From Chryseobacterium nakagawai (GTDB taxonomy: Bacteria > Bacteroidota > Bacteroidia > Flavobacteriales > Weeksellaceae): DNA of 64,000 nucleotides. The notes beneath the pieces were generated by a model. That model had not been told where the DNA came from. It saw only the letters and a program-made list of their open reading frames with translations, and did no database searches. Positions 32,859-42,083 of the stretch are shown piece by piece (the first letter of the stretch is position 1; every line of letters starts with the position of its first letter). The translations under genes were made by a program, and so were the position numbers. Where the stretch lies: positions 124,001-188,000 of the forward strand of contig NZ_LR134386.1 of the NCBI RefSeq assembly GCF_900637665.1. The letters are read 5' to 3'.

Positions 32859-33410
32859 TTATCTTTCGTAATTTTCCTTAATATATTCTTCTATTTTCTG
32901 TTTGGCATAATGATAATTTGTTTTCAATGTCCCTACAGACATGTCTACAATCTTAGAAATTTCTTCATAAGGTAAATCATCATAATACCGCATCATAAAT
33001 ACCAGTTTCTGCTTTTCCGGCAGGCTTTGTATGGCGTTTTGCAATAAAATCTGTATTTCTTCAGCATCTCCTTCCATATTATCAGCTACAAGATTCTGCA
33101 TGTAATACTCCGGATCTTCATCCGTCTTCTGCATTTTCTTCAGTTTATTAACCTGCTGTAGTGCTTCGTTGGTAGCAATCCTATATAGCCATGTATACAA
33201 CTGGCTATCGTTTTTAAACTGATGAAAATTCTGATAAGCTTTAATAAAAGTTTCCTGCAAAGTATCCTGGGCAAGATCTCCGTCCACAATAATCCTTCGT
33301 ATGTGCCAGTACAATCTGCTTTGATAGGCATCCATCAAGGCACGAACACCTTTATCCTGTGTTCGTGGATTCTGCATCAACGAAATAATCTCCGCGTCCT
33401 TAATCTTCAT
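32859..33410 (-). CDS. ECF-type RNA polymerase sigma factor
   Basis: The 183-residue protein has sigma region 2 (about 25-95: DGDLAQDTLQETFIKAYQNFHQF, TWLYRIATNEALQQV) and region 4 (about 130-180: LPEKQKLVFMMRYYDDL, YEEISKIVDMSVGTLKTNYHYAKQK). There is no extra domain. It heads a three-gene operon with an anti-sigma-like protein and a periplasmic sensor, the standard envelope-stress layout. A TATTTTTG element lies upstream on the minus strand. Target genes are not shown; the GLPGLI and TonB-receptor-like genes carry a shared motif that could be one of its promoters. Confidence 0.92.
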   Translation of the reverse strand: MKIKDAEIISLMQNPRTQDKGVRALMDAYQSRLYWHIRRIIVDGDLAQDTLQETFIKAYQNFHQFKNDSQLYTWLYRIATNEALQQVNKLKKMQKTDEDPEYYMQNLVADNMEGDAEEIQILLQNAIQSLPEKQKLVFMMRYYDDLPYEEISKIVDMSVGTLKTNYHYAKQKIEEYIKENYER

Positions 33411-33580
33411 AAGATGCCTTTCACTGTTTTGGATTACAAAAATAACTGAAAGTTAAATTAAATAATCAATTTTCAGTTTAAATATTAAAAATAATATGAG
33501 ACAGTTACGCAAGAAACGTGCCTATATTTAAGTTTGAAGCTTCTGTATTACTCTTCCTTTCCCGACTCAGCTTAAAATCT

Positions 33581-33588
33581 TATATTTG
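33581..33588 (+). promoter_or_regulatory. -7 element giving a near-leaderless DUF2520 mRNA
   Basis: TATATTTG is a perfect TAnnTTTG. It ends only four bases before the ATG at 33593, so transcription would begin at or next to the start codon. Confidence 0.55.
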
Positions 33589-33592
33589 TTAG

Positions 33593-34345
33593 ATGCAAAT
33601 TGTAATTATCGGTTCCGGAAATGTTGCGTATCATATGGCAAAAGCCTTCAGATTGAAAGGTATTTCCCTTGCTCAAATTTTTGGGCGGAACGAAAAAGAA
33701 TTGAATAAAATTTCTGAAGAGCTGAATATTCCTTATTCTACAGAACATCTGGAAGATGCAGATCTATATATCATCTGTGTAAGTGATAATTCTGTAGAAG
33801 AAGTCTCGAAGTTGGTTATTAAAAAGGACTGCCTTGTAGCCCATACCTCTGGTTCACTTCCAAAAGAAAATCTAAGTGGAGAATACAGAAAGGCAAGTTT
33901 TTATCCGTTACAAACCTTTTCAAAATCCAAAGAACTTGACTATGACAAGATTCCGTTTTTCATTGAAGCTGAGTATGAAAAGGATACAAAAACACTCTTT
34001 GAACTGGCTTCCAGAATTTCGAAAAATGTGATGGAAAGTAATCATGAAAAAAGAAAGTACATTCACCTTACCGCAGTTTTTGCCTGTAATTTTGTGAATC
34101 ATCTTTTTTCAAGGGCTAAAGAAATTTCAGATTCTCAGGAAATCCCATTCAACTATTTTTTACCCTTGATTGACGAAACGGTACAAAAGATCCATGAGAT
34201 AGATCCTAAAATGGCTCAAACGGGACCTGCTGTAAGAAATGATCTTAGGGTTTTAGAATTACATGAGCAGTTATTACAAGACGAAGAAAGTCTTAGCATT
34301 TATAAGACAATGAATCATTCTATTCAAAAAATGTATGAGTTATAA
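33593..34345 (+). CDS. DUF2520 Rossmann-fold protein
   Basis: The 250-residue protein starts with the NADP-binding IGSGNVAYHMAKAF (GxGxxA) and has a beta-alpha-beta core to about residue 125, followed by an all-helical DUF2520 domain (HLTAVFACNFVNHLFSRAKEI, TGPAVRNDL). It resembles ProC- and F420-dependent reductases. The reaction is unknown. The start cannot be moved downstream without losing the glycine motif, and the -7 element lies directly before it. Its end overlaps kdsC by 11 bases, and maf follows nine bases later, so the three form an operon. Confidence 0.88.
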   Translation: MQIVIIGSGNVAYHMAKAFRLKGISLAQIFGRNEKELNKISEELNIPYSTEHLEDADLYIICVSDNSVEEVSKLVIKKDCLVAHTSGSLPKENLSGEYRKASFYPLQTFSKSKELDYDKIPFFIEAEYEKDTKTLFELASRISKNVMESNHEKRKYIHLTAVFACNFVNHLFSRAKEISDSQEIPFNYFLPLIDETVQKIHEIDPKMAQTGPAVRNDLRVLELHEQLLQDEESLSIYKTMNHSIQKMYEL

Positions 34346-34853
34346 AGAGAAATTAAAGGATATTAAAGCCTTTGTATTTGATGTAGATGGAGTTTTCACA
34401 GACGGGAGTGTCTATCTGATGCCGGGAGGAAATATGTGCCGGGTGATGAATGTACTGGATGGTTACGCAGTAGTTAAAGCTTTAAAAAACAATTATTTAA
34501 TAGGAGTTATTACTGGTGGTAATGATGAAATGGTAAAACACAGAATCAATTACCTTGGTATTCAGGATTATTATCCGAAATCCCATAATAAAATTGAGGA
34601 TTTTGAAGATTTTAAAAAGAAATATAACCTTAAGAATGAGGAGATTCTAACCATGGGAGATGATCTTCCGGATATTCATATTATGGAAAATTCTGCGATT
34701 GCAGCATGTCCTGAAAATGCAGTTCCTGAAGTAAAAGGAGTTTCTCATTATATCTCTCCTAAAAAAGGCGGAAGCGGTGCAGTACGCGATGTGATTGAAC
34801 AGGTAATGAAAGTTCAGGGGAACTGGCATGATGATAACACACAATCTGTATAA
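34335..34853 (+). CDS. kdsC: KdsC-type HAD phosphatase (KDO-8-phosphate phosphatase)
   Basis: Removes phosphate from 3-deoxy-D-manno-octulosonate 8-phosphate on the way to lipopolysaccharide KDO. The 172-residue protein has HAD motifs DVDGVFTDG (residues 16-24), TGG near 60, and GDDLPD near 112, without a cap domain, as in the C0 subfamily. The conserved C-terminal HYISPKKGGSGAVRDVIE is typical of KdsC. KdsC is normally a tetramer. It overlaps the DUF2520 gene by 11 bases. Action on a related sugar phosphate cannot be excluded. Confidence 0.88.
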   Translation: MSYKEKLKDIKAFVFDVDGVFTDGSVYLMPGGNMCRVMNVLDGYAVVKALKNNYLIGVITGGNDEMVKHRINYLGIQDYYPKSHNKIEDFEDFKKKYNLKNEEILTMGDDLPDIHIMENSAIAACPENAVPEVKGVSHYISPKKGGSGAVRDVIEQVMKVQGNWHDDNTQSV

Positions 34854-34861
34854 CCGTACTT

Positions 34862-35425
34862 ATGAAATTACTTTTAGCATCCCAATCACCGAGAAGAAAG
34901 GAACTTCTTTCCAGCCTTGGTTTCGAATTTGAAGTGGTAAAAATTGACTGCGAGGAAATTATTCCTGAACACATTAAAATAGAAGAAGCCGCAGCTTATT
35001 TATCTGAATTAAAAGCAGAGGCTTTCAGAGGTCTAGCTCCGGGTGAAGTTTTACTTACTGCAGATACTGTGGTTGCCATTGATCAACAGATTCTAGGCAA
35101 ACCAAAAGATGAAACTGACGCTCAAAATATGCTTCGAAATCTTTCGGGAAGAACACATCAGGTGTATACAGGGATTACCATCAAAACTGCTGATCAGACA
35201 TTTACCGAAACGGATGTTGCTGATGTGATCCTGGACGAGATTACAGATGATGAGATACAGTATTATGTTCAAAATTATAAACCTTTTGACAAAGCCGGAA
35301 GCTATGGAATTCAGGAATGGCTGGGAATGGCAAAAATAAAAAGTCTTACAGGAAGTTTTTATACAATTATGGGGCTTCCTACCCACCTTGTGTACAAAAT
35401 TTTGAAAGAGATTCCTGTGATTTAA
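34862..35425 (+). CDS. maf: Maf family nucleotide pyrophosphatase
   Basis: Maf proteins hydrolyse non-canonical or pyrimidine nucleoside triphosphates (house-cleaning; dTTP/UTP in one subgroup). The 187-residue protein begins with LLLASQSPRRKELLSSLGF (S-x-R-R-x-x-L motif) and has LTADTVVAIDQQILGKPKD, FDKAGSYGIQEWLG and TGSFYTIMGLP, all diagnostic. The start is the ATG of MKLLLASQSP, nine bases after kdsC. It closes the DUF2520-kdsC-maf operon; I see no terminator before the next gene. Confidence 0.93.
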   Translation: MKLLLASQSPRRKELLSSLGFEFEVVKIDCEEIIPEHIKIEEAAAYLSELKAEAFRGLAPGEVLLTADTVVAIDQQILGKPKDETDAQNMLRNLSGRTHQVYTGITIKTADQTFTETDVADVILDEITDDEIQYYVQNYKPFDKAGSYGIQEWLGMAKIKSLTGSFYTIMGLPTHLVYKILKEIPVI

Positions 35426-35571
35426 AAATCATACCGGTTTCTGATGCTCATAAAGATGAAATAAATATTTTCGCGAGAAATATAAATATTATTCATTATA
35501 AAATTTTATTATTTTTACAAAATCATCAAACTGATGATAATAAAAAGCAGATTAGCGAGTTATATTGAATA

Positions 35572-38145
35572 ATGAAAAAGAATATATTGTTCCTTTTAGT
35601 GATTTGCCTTGTTGCTTCCTGTGCTACCAAAACAAAGAAGCCGGAGCAGCGTTCCAAATTATTAAAAGGATTTTCCACATATTACAACACCCTGTTTAAT
35701 GCCAAGGATGCCCTAAACAGTGAATTTACAGCTAGAGATAAAGGACATAAGGACAATTTTTATGCTCCTTACATTCCTATTCTTACCTTTGAGGAGCAAC
35801 CTTTAGGAAGTGAGTTAGGACAATCAGCTGCTTTTGCAGAGAATTCCATGAAAATGGCAGAAGTTGCCAACAGACCCTCCGGAAGAAATTCTGGGATTCC
35901 CAATATGCCAAGTAGCCAGGGAAATGCCCCTTCTAATCCCGATGGAGGAACAGCAACTAAAGGAGCAACAACTCTTGAAATTGCTGAAGCCAAAGCGTTA
36001 AAAGCCATCAATAAATATTCTGTTACCAGAAACGGAGAGGAAAAAAACAAACAGATTTTTGATGCCTATATTATTCTTGCGCAGTCTAGAATTTATAGAA
36101 ATAAACCGTTGGAAGCAATGGATGCTCTTAATTATGTCTTCACTCATATGAAGGATGATAAAAGGATTCCATTGGCTAGAATTTACCAAGGGGTAGCTTA
36201 TGATAAAATCAAAGACTACCACAGAGCCCATGAAACTTTTGCCAAGTTAAAGGGTGATGGAATTAATAAAACTTATTCCAAGCTTTTAAGCATTTATTAT
36301 GCTGAATCACTCTTGGATGCCGGGAAAAAGGAAGATGCTGCAAAAGAACTTGATTTGGCTTTTGAGCTGAATTCTAATAGAAAACTGAAAAGCAGAATTG
36401 CTTATTTAAGAGGCCAGGTTCTTGAAAATATGGGACAAAACGATAAAGCACGAGAAAGCTATACCGCAGCCTATAAATATTCCAGTAATTTTGAGTTTGA
36501 AGTAAAATCTCAAATTGCTATTGCGAAAACGTTCAATGGTAAAGGAGATTACAATGGAGCTAAAAACTATCTGGAAGGAATCAGTAAAAAAGGAACTTAT
36601 GGTTCCAGAAAAAATGAATTTTACTATGCTTTAGGACTTATGGCCAATAAAGCCGGAAAAAAGGATGAAGCACAACAGTTTTTTAGAAAGTCTTTGTTTG
36701 AGAAGGTTTCTGATCCTCAAATTCGTGGATTGGCTTATTATGAGATCGGAAAAAGTTATCTTGAAAAGAATGACTATATCGGCGCCGGAGCTTATTATGA
36801 TTCTGCTCTTGTTGTAATGACCTACGAGCCTTCAAAGATTTTACTAAAGGATCAATCTGCATATATTAAAAAGATCTCTAAGAACTATTATCTGATTAAA
36901 AAGAATGACAGCATTCTTTCTTTAGCAAAAATGGATAATACCCAACGAACAGAATTTTTCTCAAAATACATTGCCAAATTAAAGATCAAAGAGGAGAAAG
37001 AGGAACAGGAAAGAAGACGTGCAGAACGAAACAAAGGATTTGATACCGGAGATTATAATGCAAATTCTATTTTTGCCAATAACAATTCTAATTCTTTTGA
37101 GGATTTTGGGGTAACAACAAAAGGTTTTTACTTCAACAATATTGGAACTGTAACTAAAGGAACTTCTTCATTTAAACAAGTATGGGGTGAAAGAGCGCTT
37201 TCTGATAACTGGCGTTTTTCTAAGAAAATGGCTTCTATTGAGGACATGAAAAGTGAAGCGCTGGGGGTAACTACTGCTCCTAACCCAAGGCGTTTTGAGC
37301 CTGCTTATTACATTGAGCAGATTCCCACTGATCAGGGTAAACTGGCACAATTTAAAAAAGATAGAGATACGGCATCTTTAGGTCTTGGTATTATGTATCA
37401 AAATTATTTTACCAATACTCCCCTGGCCACCAAAACATTGTATGACCTGGTAGATGTAAAACCGGAAGAGAAGGTTATGCTTCAGGCATTGTATGAGATT
37501 TTTGCCATGAATTATGAGAAAACACCTCAGGCAGCCGAAAGAGCAAAACAAATTCTATTAACCGATTATCCTTATACTTCGTATGCTGAATTTGCAAGAA
37601 ATCCTAAAAACATTTCGTTCGTAAAATCAACAGAAGATGTTGAAAATGAATACAAAAGAGCTTATGCCTTATATGAAGCTGAGAAATTTGGGGAAAGTAA
37701 GGAAATCATTGACCAAACAATCCAAAAGTTTCCTAAGGATGCATTAGTTCCGAAATTATACCTGCTGAATGCTTTTAATACAGGAAAAGCCAGTGGAAAA
37801 GAAGTAATGATTTTACAGCTTGAACAGATTGCCTTAAACTACCCCAAAACTCCAGAAGGAATAAGAGCTAAAGAAATGCTGAATTACCTGAAAAGTGATC
37901 TCAGCTTTCAAGCCACTGATAATAAAGGAAATTCTGTTCCCCAACAACCGGGATCCCCTACTCCACCTGTAAATAATAATATTCAGCCTATGGCCAATGA
38001 GAGCCTCAATGGAAACTCAAATGGAATACAGAAGGATCTTAAACAGCCATTGCCTTCAGCAAATATGAACAATACGCCTCAACAAAAAGCTGATAAGCCA
38101 AAATTTAGGAATAAGAGTATTCCTGATAGGCCACAAAATCAATAA
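35572..38145 (+). CDS. porW: type IX secretion lipoprotein PorW/SprE
   Basis: SprE/PorW is an outer-membrane-associated lipoprotein needed for the type IX secretion system and gliding. The 857-residue protein has a lipoprotein signal (lipobox VASC, Cys at 17), then KGFSTYYNTLFNAKDAL, a form typical of this family. TPR helices run from about 130 to 430 (ARIYQGVAYDKIKDYHRAH, EFYYALGLMANKAGKKDEA). A middle region contains SFKQVWGERALSDNWRFSKK, a second helical part ends near 780, and a Pro/Asn/Gln-rich tail closes it. Length and order fit. The gene stands alone with its own terminator, separate from other T9SS genes. Confidence 0.9.
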   Translation: MKKNILFLLVICLVASCATKTKKPEQRSKLLKGFSTYYNTLFNAKDALNSEFTARDKGHKDNFYAPYIPILTFEEQPLGSELGQSAAFAENSMKMAEVANRPSGRNSGIPNMPSSQGNAPSNPDGGTATKGATTLEIAEAKALKAINKYSVTRNGEEKNKQIFDAYIILAQSRIYRNKPLEAMDALNYVFTHMKDDKRIPLARIYQGVAYDKIKDYHRAHETFAKLKGDGINKTYSKLLSIYYAESLLDAGKKEDAAKELDLAFELNSNRKLKSRIAYLRGQVLENMGQNDKARESYTAAYKYSSNFEFEVKSQIAIAKTFNGKGDYNGAKNYLEGISKKGTYGSRKNEFYYALGLMANKAGKKDEAQQFFRKSLFEKVSDPQIRGLAYYEIGKSYLEKNDYIGAGAYYDSALVVMTYEPSKILLKDQSAYIKKISKNYYLIKKNDSILSLAKMDNTQRTEFFSKYIAKLKIKEEKEEQERRRAERNKGFDTGDYNANSIFANNNSNSFEDFGVTTKGFYFNNIGTVTKGTSSFKQVWGERALSDNWRFSKKMASIEDMKSEALGVTTAPNPRRFEPAYYIEQIPTDQGKLAQFKKDRDTASLGLGIMYQNYFTNTPLATKTLYDLVDVKPEEKVMLQALYEIFAMNYEKTPQAAERAKQILLTDYPYTSYAEFARNPKNISFVKSTEDVENEYKRAYALYEAEKFGESKEIIDQTIQKFPKDALVPKLYLLNAFNTGKASGKEVMILQLEQIALNYPKTPEGIRAKEMLNYLKSDLSFQATDNKGNSVPQQPGSPTPPVNNNIQPMANESLNGNSNGIQKDLKQPLPSANMNNTPQQKADKPKFRNKSIPDRPQNQ

Positions 38146-38150
38146 AATAA

Positions 38151-38180
38151 AAAAGCGAAGATTTACTCTTCGCTTTTTTT
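38151..38180 (+). terminator. Rho-independent terminator of porW
   Basis: AAAAGCGAAGA pairs with TCTTCGCTTTT around a 5-nt loop, followed by more T. It lies directly after the stop and may also serve the convergent tsaB gene. Confidence 0.9.
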
Positions 38181-38213
38181 ATGCCACATTTATTTTTCAA
38201 ATAGTATAGAATT

Positions 38214-38888
38214 CTAAGAACCCTTTTTCTTTACTCCATGAAAGTCTTTAAGATAAAAAGGCTCAAAATAAGCCATATCTTCAAATTCTTTCTTTTCTAT
38301 TTTCTCCAATGTCTTTTTAATCAGATATTGGGCAGATGGATAAATATCTTCCCTAAAGTCTGCAGCTGGCAGTTTTAAAATATCTTTAGCTTTCTTAGCT
38401 CCATCTCCTACAAAGACTACTTTCTTATCTCTAAATTCTTGAAAGGAAGTTTCATCTAAAATCTTTGCTTCAGTTACAGATATCTCTTCCCCTGTAGAAC
38501 CGTCATAAACACCTGTATAAACCTCCATTCTTCTTGCGTCGATTAATGGCACTATAAAATCATAGTTCTGCCTTAAAAACGGCTCTATCATGCTTTCAAG
38601 AGAATTGATGGCTATAAACGGAACCTTCAGCCCATAGCAAAACCCTTTTGCAGAGGCTGCTCCAATTCTTAATCCGGTATAAGACCCCGGTCCTTTTCCT
38701 AAAGAAACTGCTTCAATGTCTTTCAGTAATATTCCTGCGCCTTCCAGCGCCCATTCAACATAAGTATGAAGACTTTCAGATTGTTTATAGTTTTCAGAAA
38801 CCTCTTCACATACACACAGCAGCTTTTCGTTATCTGATACGGCTACCGAACAATTTTTAGAGGATGTTTCAAGATATAGAATTTTCAT
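38214..38888 (-). CDS. tsaB: tRNA threonylcarbamoyladenosine biosynthesis protein TsaB
   Basis: Partner of TsaD in making t6A37 in ANN-decoding tRNAs. The 224-residue protein has the ASKHA-fold opening ILYLETSSKNCSVAV, the hallmark LGKGPGSYTGLRIGAASAKGF (about 65-85) and VPLIDARRMEVYTGVY. It lacks the metal-binding histidines of TsaD, as expected for TsaB. Length is normal. It has no close operon partner; the SDR gene begins 87 bases upstream. Confidence 0.92.
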   Translation of the reverse strand: MKILYLETSSKNCSVAVSDNEKLLCVCEEVSENYKQSESLHTYVEWALEGAGILLKDIEAVSLGKGPGSYTGLRIGAASAKGFCYGLKVPFIAINSLESMIEPFLRQNYDFIVPLIDARRMEVYTGVYDGSTGEEISVTEAKILDETSFQEFRDKKVVFVGDGAKKAKDILKLPAADFREDIYPSAQYLIKKTLEKIEKKEFEDMAYFEPFYLKDFHGVKKKGS

Positions 38889-38975
38889 TTTCTTGTTTTA
38901 AGCTAAAATGGTAACCTTGCGGAAAAGCAAAATTACTTTTAAAATTTTCTACAAATTTAGTCCTTTATTTTGAGA

Positions 38976-39725
38976 CTATTTTCTATAGATTGTTCTGGGT
39001 TCAGCCTGAGCACTTGGATAGATACACATGTCAGCAATGGTAACGTGTTTAGGAGCATTTACACAGTATGCGATGGCATCTGCAATATCTTCAGCTTTTA
39101 ATGCTTCATACCCCGTGTATACGGTTGCCGCTTTTTCGCTATCTCCTTTGAATCTTACCAGTGAGAAATCTGTTTCTACTGCTCCCGGTTGGATATTGGT
39201 TACTTTGATCCCGAATTCAGTAAGTTCTAGTCTCATTCCTTCAGAAATAACGTCCACTGCTTTTTTAGTAGCACAATACACTACTCCATTTGCATATGTC
39301 TGTCTTGCTGCCACAGAACTAATGTTTACAATATGACCTAAGTTTTTAGTTTTCATGCCTGGGATAATCATTTTAGAAACATAAAGAAGTCCTTTCACAT
39401 TCCCATCGATCATAGAATCCCAGTCATCTGTCTTTCCAGATGAAATCGGATCAAGTCCATGTGCATTCCCTGCATTATTAATCAGAACATCAATATCTTT
39501 CCATTTTTCAGGAAGCGAATTGATCGCAGTTTCCACCTCATTGAGATTTCTCACATCAAACCTTAAACTAAATATTTCGGTAAATTGAGATAATTCAGTA
39601 TTTAAAGATTTCAGTACTTCTTCTCTCCTTCCACAAATGATGATTCTATTTCCTTGTTTAGCCAAAAGCTCTGCAGTGGATTTACCAATCCCTGAAGTTG
39701 CTCCGGTGATTAATATTGTCTTCAT
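38976..39725 (-). CDS. short-chain dehydrogenase/reductase
   Basis: The 249-residue protein has the classical SDR pattern: TGATSGIGKSTAE (9-21), the NADP-type Arg pair GRREE, NNAG near 86, the catalytic Ser in NISSVAA near 139, and YCATKKA (Tyr and Lys). The closest family by eye is the YdfG-like group acting on 3-hydroxy acids such as L-allo-threonine or serine, but the substrate is not certain. NADP preference is inferred from the Arg-Arg after the second strand. Upstream is a 121-base gap filled by an inverted-repeat element. Confidence 0.88.
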   Translation of the reverse strand: MKTILITGATSGIGKSTAELLAKQGNRIIICGRREEVLKSLNTELSQFTEIFSLRFDVRNLNEVETAINSLPEKWKDIDVLINNAGNAHGLDPISSGKTDDWDSMIDGNVKGLLYVSKMIIPGMKTKNLGHIVNISSVAARQTYANGVVYCATKKAVDVISEGMRLELTEFGIKVTNIQPGAVETDFSLVRFKGDSEKAATVYTGYEALKAEDIADAIAYCVNAPKHVTIADMCIYPSAQAEPRTIYRK

Positions 39726-39744
39726 ACAATTGATTTTTTTTTAT

Positions 39745-39832
39745 GTAACAATGTATCAGTGTAACAATATACCAATGTCTGATCTTTATTGTTACACTGA
39801 TATGTCGATAAACTGATACATTATTTATTGTT
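39745..39832. repeat. Imperfect inverted-repeat element (GTATCAGTGTAACAAT family)
   Basis: GTATCAGTGTAACAATAT on the left is repeated inverted as TATTGTTACACTGATATG, and a second inverted block (AACTGATACATTATTTATTG) follows. Nested pairing would fold nearly the whole gap. It is noncoding and resembles a small intergenic mobile or REP-like element. Confidence 0.55.
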
Positions 39833-39846
39833 ATTTTTTTATTTGA

Positions 39847-40218
39847 TTAATTGGCATCCAAAGCCTGGAAAGCATCGCTTATATGATTAATGATTAAGTT
39901 TTTATTCTCGTCAGGTAGAACGGAAATAATATCAAACCTCACCTCATTCTGTTTATTGAATTCTTCAAGATAATGGTTTGCCGCCTGAACAATAGATCTG
40001 ATCTTTGTTTTGGTTACTGCTTCCTGGGGCAGGATGAAAAAATCGGTAGATCTTGCCTTAACTTCAACAATGATAATCAGCTCATCTTTTTCAGCAATAA
40101 TATCAATCTCTGCTTTCTGAAATCTGAAGTTTCTGGCCAGGATTTTATACCCGTTTTTCTGGAGATAATCTGCAGTCATATCTTCAGCTATCTTTCCAAA
40201 GTCATTATGATCTGCCAT
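39847..40218 (-). CDS. YraN family (UPF0102) nuclease-fold protein
   Basis: The 123-residue protein has the restriction-endonuclease-like core of YraN: FGKIAEDMTADYLQKNGYKILARNF, then the PD-(D/E)xK-like EIDIIAEKDELIIIVEVKAR, and KIRSIVQAANHYL. The catalytic-type D..EVK residues are present, but nuclease activity has not been shown for the family. I start it at the ATG at 40218, not at an upstream ATG at 40269, because the family begins with DFGKIAED-type sequence and the shorter form avoids overlap with the upstream gene. It lies 40 bases after the LD-carboxypeptidase gene. Confidence 0.88.
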   Translation of the reverse strand: MADHNDFGKIAEDMTADYLQKNGYKILARNFRFQKAEIDIIAEKDELIIIVEVKARSTDFFILPQEAVTKTKIRSIVQAANHYLEEFNKQNEVRFDIISVLPDENKNLIINHISDAFQALDAN

Positions 40219-40258
40219 ATCTTGTATTTTTAATAGGTGAATAGGAGAGTGGTAGTCA

Positions 40259-41188
40259 TTAAAACTCAATCTTAACCTTAGACTCAGCTTTTATTTTAAC
40301 TGTTCCGCCAATCAAAAGTGGGCGATTATCTTTGATATGTCCGTTTGGAAACCCGAATACTGTAGGAAATTTATATTTTGAAATTCTTTCTGAAATCATT
40401 TTATAAGCAAATTCGTCAAAGCTTGTTTCATATTCTTTGTTCTCCTTTTCATCACCCATATTGGTCATTCCGCCTACAATAAGTCCTTTGATCTTATTGA
40501 AAACTCCAGCCAATTCAAGACTCATAATCATACGGTCCAGCGCATAGAAATTTTCTCCAATATCTTCAATGAATAAGATTTTATCTTTAAAATCGAAAGA
40601 ATATTTGGTTCCCAGAAGGGCATATATTAGGGCTAAATTCCCTCCAACCAATTCTCCTTCAATATTACCTTTCTTATTTAATGGATGTGATTTTAGGGTA
40701 TATTTAGGTCTTTTACCTTTTAAGATATCAAAGATCAGGTCGTAGCTTTCATCAGTAACCCCGAAACTTGAAGTTTTAATGGTTTGTCCATGGATGGAAG
40801 CAAAACCTTTTTTCAATAGATAGCTTTGTATGACGGTATTATCAGAATAACCAATATACCATTTTGGATTTTCAGTGAAATTTTTCAATTTTAAATGCTG
40901 AATCAGGTGTTGGCATCCATAACCACCTCTGGAAGCCCAGATTGCACCAATCTCTCTATCATTTAAAGCCCAGTTGATATCTTTTATTCTTTCCTTTTCT
41001 GTTCCTGCGTAATTGTATCCGTTGGAAAATTTGGAGTAAAGATGTTCACCCAAAACAGGTTCAAATCCTTTACTTTTAATCAACTCTATTCCCTTTTCAA
41101 GTTGGGAAGCTTCTACGGCTCCGGCAGGAGAAATAACAGCTATTTTAGCTCCTTTTTTAAGATCTTTTGGAAAGATAATTTTTTTCAT
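40259..41188 (-). CDS. S66 family LD-carboxypeptidase
   Basis: Cleaves the L,D bond between meso-DAP and the terminal D-Ala of cytoplasmic tetrapeptides during peptidoglycan recycling. The 309-residue protein has AVISPAG near 20, ASRGGYGCQHLI near 90, the nucleophile Ser in GYSDNT near 114, the Glu of the triad in LFIEDIGE near 208, and the His in FPNGHIKDN near 285. There is no signal peptide, as usual. It overlaps the LysE-family gene upstream by four bases (ATGA) and precedes yraN, so it is part of a three-gene operon. Confidence 0.9.
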   Translation of the reverse strand: MKKIIFPKDLKKGAKIAVISPAGAVEASQLEKGIELIKSKGFEPVLGEHLYSKFSNGYNYAGTEKERIKDINWALNDREIGAIWASRGGYGCQHLIQHLKLKNFTENPKWYIGYSDNTVIQSYLLKKGFASIHGQTIKTSSFGVTDESYDLIFDILKGKRPKYTLKSHPLNKKGNIEGELVGGNLALIYALLGTKYSFDFKDKILFIEDIGENFYALDRMIMSLELAGVFNKIKGLIVGGMTNMGDEKENKEYETSFDEFAYKMISERISKYKFPTVFGFPNGHIKDNRPLLIGGTVKIKAESKVKIEF

Positions 41189-41871
41189 TTCGTTTTTTGA
41201 TATTTAACTTCTTTTTTCTCGGCTTCTTCTAGCTGTCTGTCAAACTGATTAAACTTTTTAAAGCTCTGTAGGAAGATAAAGAAACTGAAAATAATAAGAA
41301 TCACTCCTACAACTCTTCTGATTCTATTGGCCAGCTTTTGGGTAAGTTTATCGTGAAACTGCTTAGCCAAAAATATCTTGGCAAGGTCAATCCCTAGATA
41401 AGTTCCTATTACAATGCTTATGTATAAAATAAAACTGCTGGTGTCCGGATATTGATTTCTTACGGAAATCACCGTTACCAGCCAGAAAAGGATGACTCCA
41501 ACATTTAAAAGATTAAAGAAAAAACCATTGAAAAAGGTCTTAATATAGTTTTGACCAATAATCTTCTCTTCGCCTGGCATGTGCATTTTAGTCTTCGTCA
41601 CCAACATAACAATTCCATAAATAAAAATAAGAATGGAAGTGATCCTGTAGAAACCAGGATGTTTATCAATTAGAGTAACAATATCTGCACTGGCATAATA
41701 AGCGGCTACAATACATAATAAATCTGCAGTGATAACACCAAGATCCAATGATAAGGCATGCTTTGGGCCTCTTGAGAAACTGGTTTCTATTAACAGGAAG
41801 AATATAGGTCCTATAAAAACCAGACTCAACATGAATCCTAAAATGATGGCAGATAGTACAAGTTCAAGCAT
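41185..41871 (-). CDS. LysE/RhtB family exporter
   Basis: The 228-residue inner-membrane protein has about six helices. The first contains GFMLSLVFIGPIFFLLIETSFSRG (the G-P-x-x-F-x-x-L-x-x-x-x-x-x-G signature of LysE), followed by GVITADLLCIVAAYY and a middle FNLLNVGVILFWL. The family exports amino acids or related metabolites; the substrate is unknown. The C-terminus is charged. The stop overlaps the LD-carboxypeptidase start by four bases, so export of peptidoglycan-derived amino acids is possible but speculative. Confidence 0.85.
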   Translation of the reverse strand: MLELVLSAIILGFMLSLVFIGPIFFLLIETSFSRGPKHALSLDLGVITADLLCIVAAYYASADIVTLIDKHPGFYRITSILIFIYGIVMLVTKTKMHMPGEEKIIGQNYIKTFFNGFFFNLLNVGVILFWLVTVISVRNQYPDTSSFILYISIVIGTYLGIDLAKIFLAKQFHDKLTQKLANRIRRVVGVILIIFSFFIFLQSFKKFNQFDRQLEEAEKKEVKYQKTK

Positions 41872-42083
41872 TTAATAAATTTTAAAATGAAAATAAATTC
41901 ATTCCGTTTTATACAAAGTTATACTTTATGATTTAATTATTCAATAAAGATGTTATATATCAACTTTTATTTTCGTCTCAAATTGGGATATTTTTTGGGG
42001 AAAGGGAGCTTGAAATTAAGAGAGGGAAGTACTTAAAGGAAAATGAAAAAAAGGAAGAGATTTTACCCACTAAGGGGCATAAA

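Noticed and set aside
32859..33410. Sigma factor as a housekeeping sigma
   Set aside because: Only regions 2 and 4 are present and the anti-sigma/sensor neighbours mark it as ECF.
35317..35568. An 83-codon plus-strand frame after maf
   Set aside because: It overlaps the maf C-terminus in another frame, has no recognisable features and runs through the AT-rich gap before porW.
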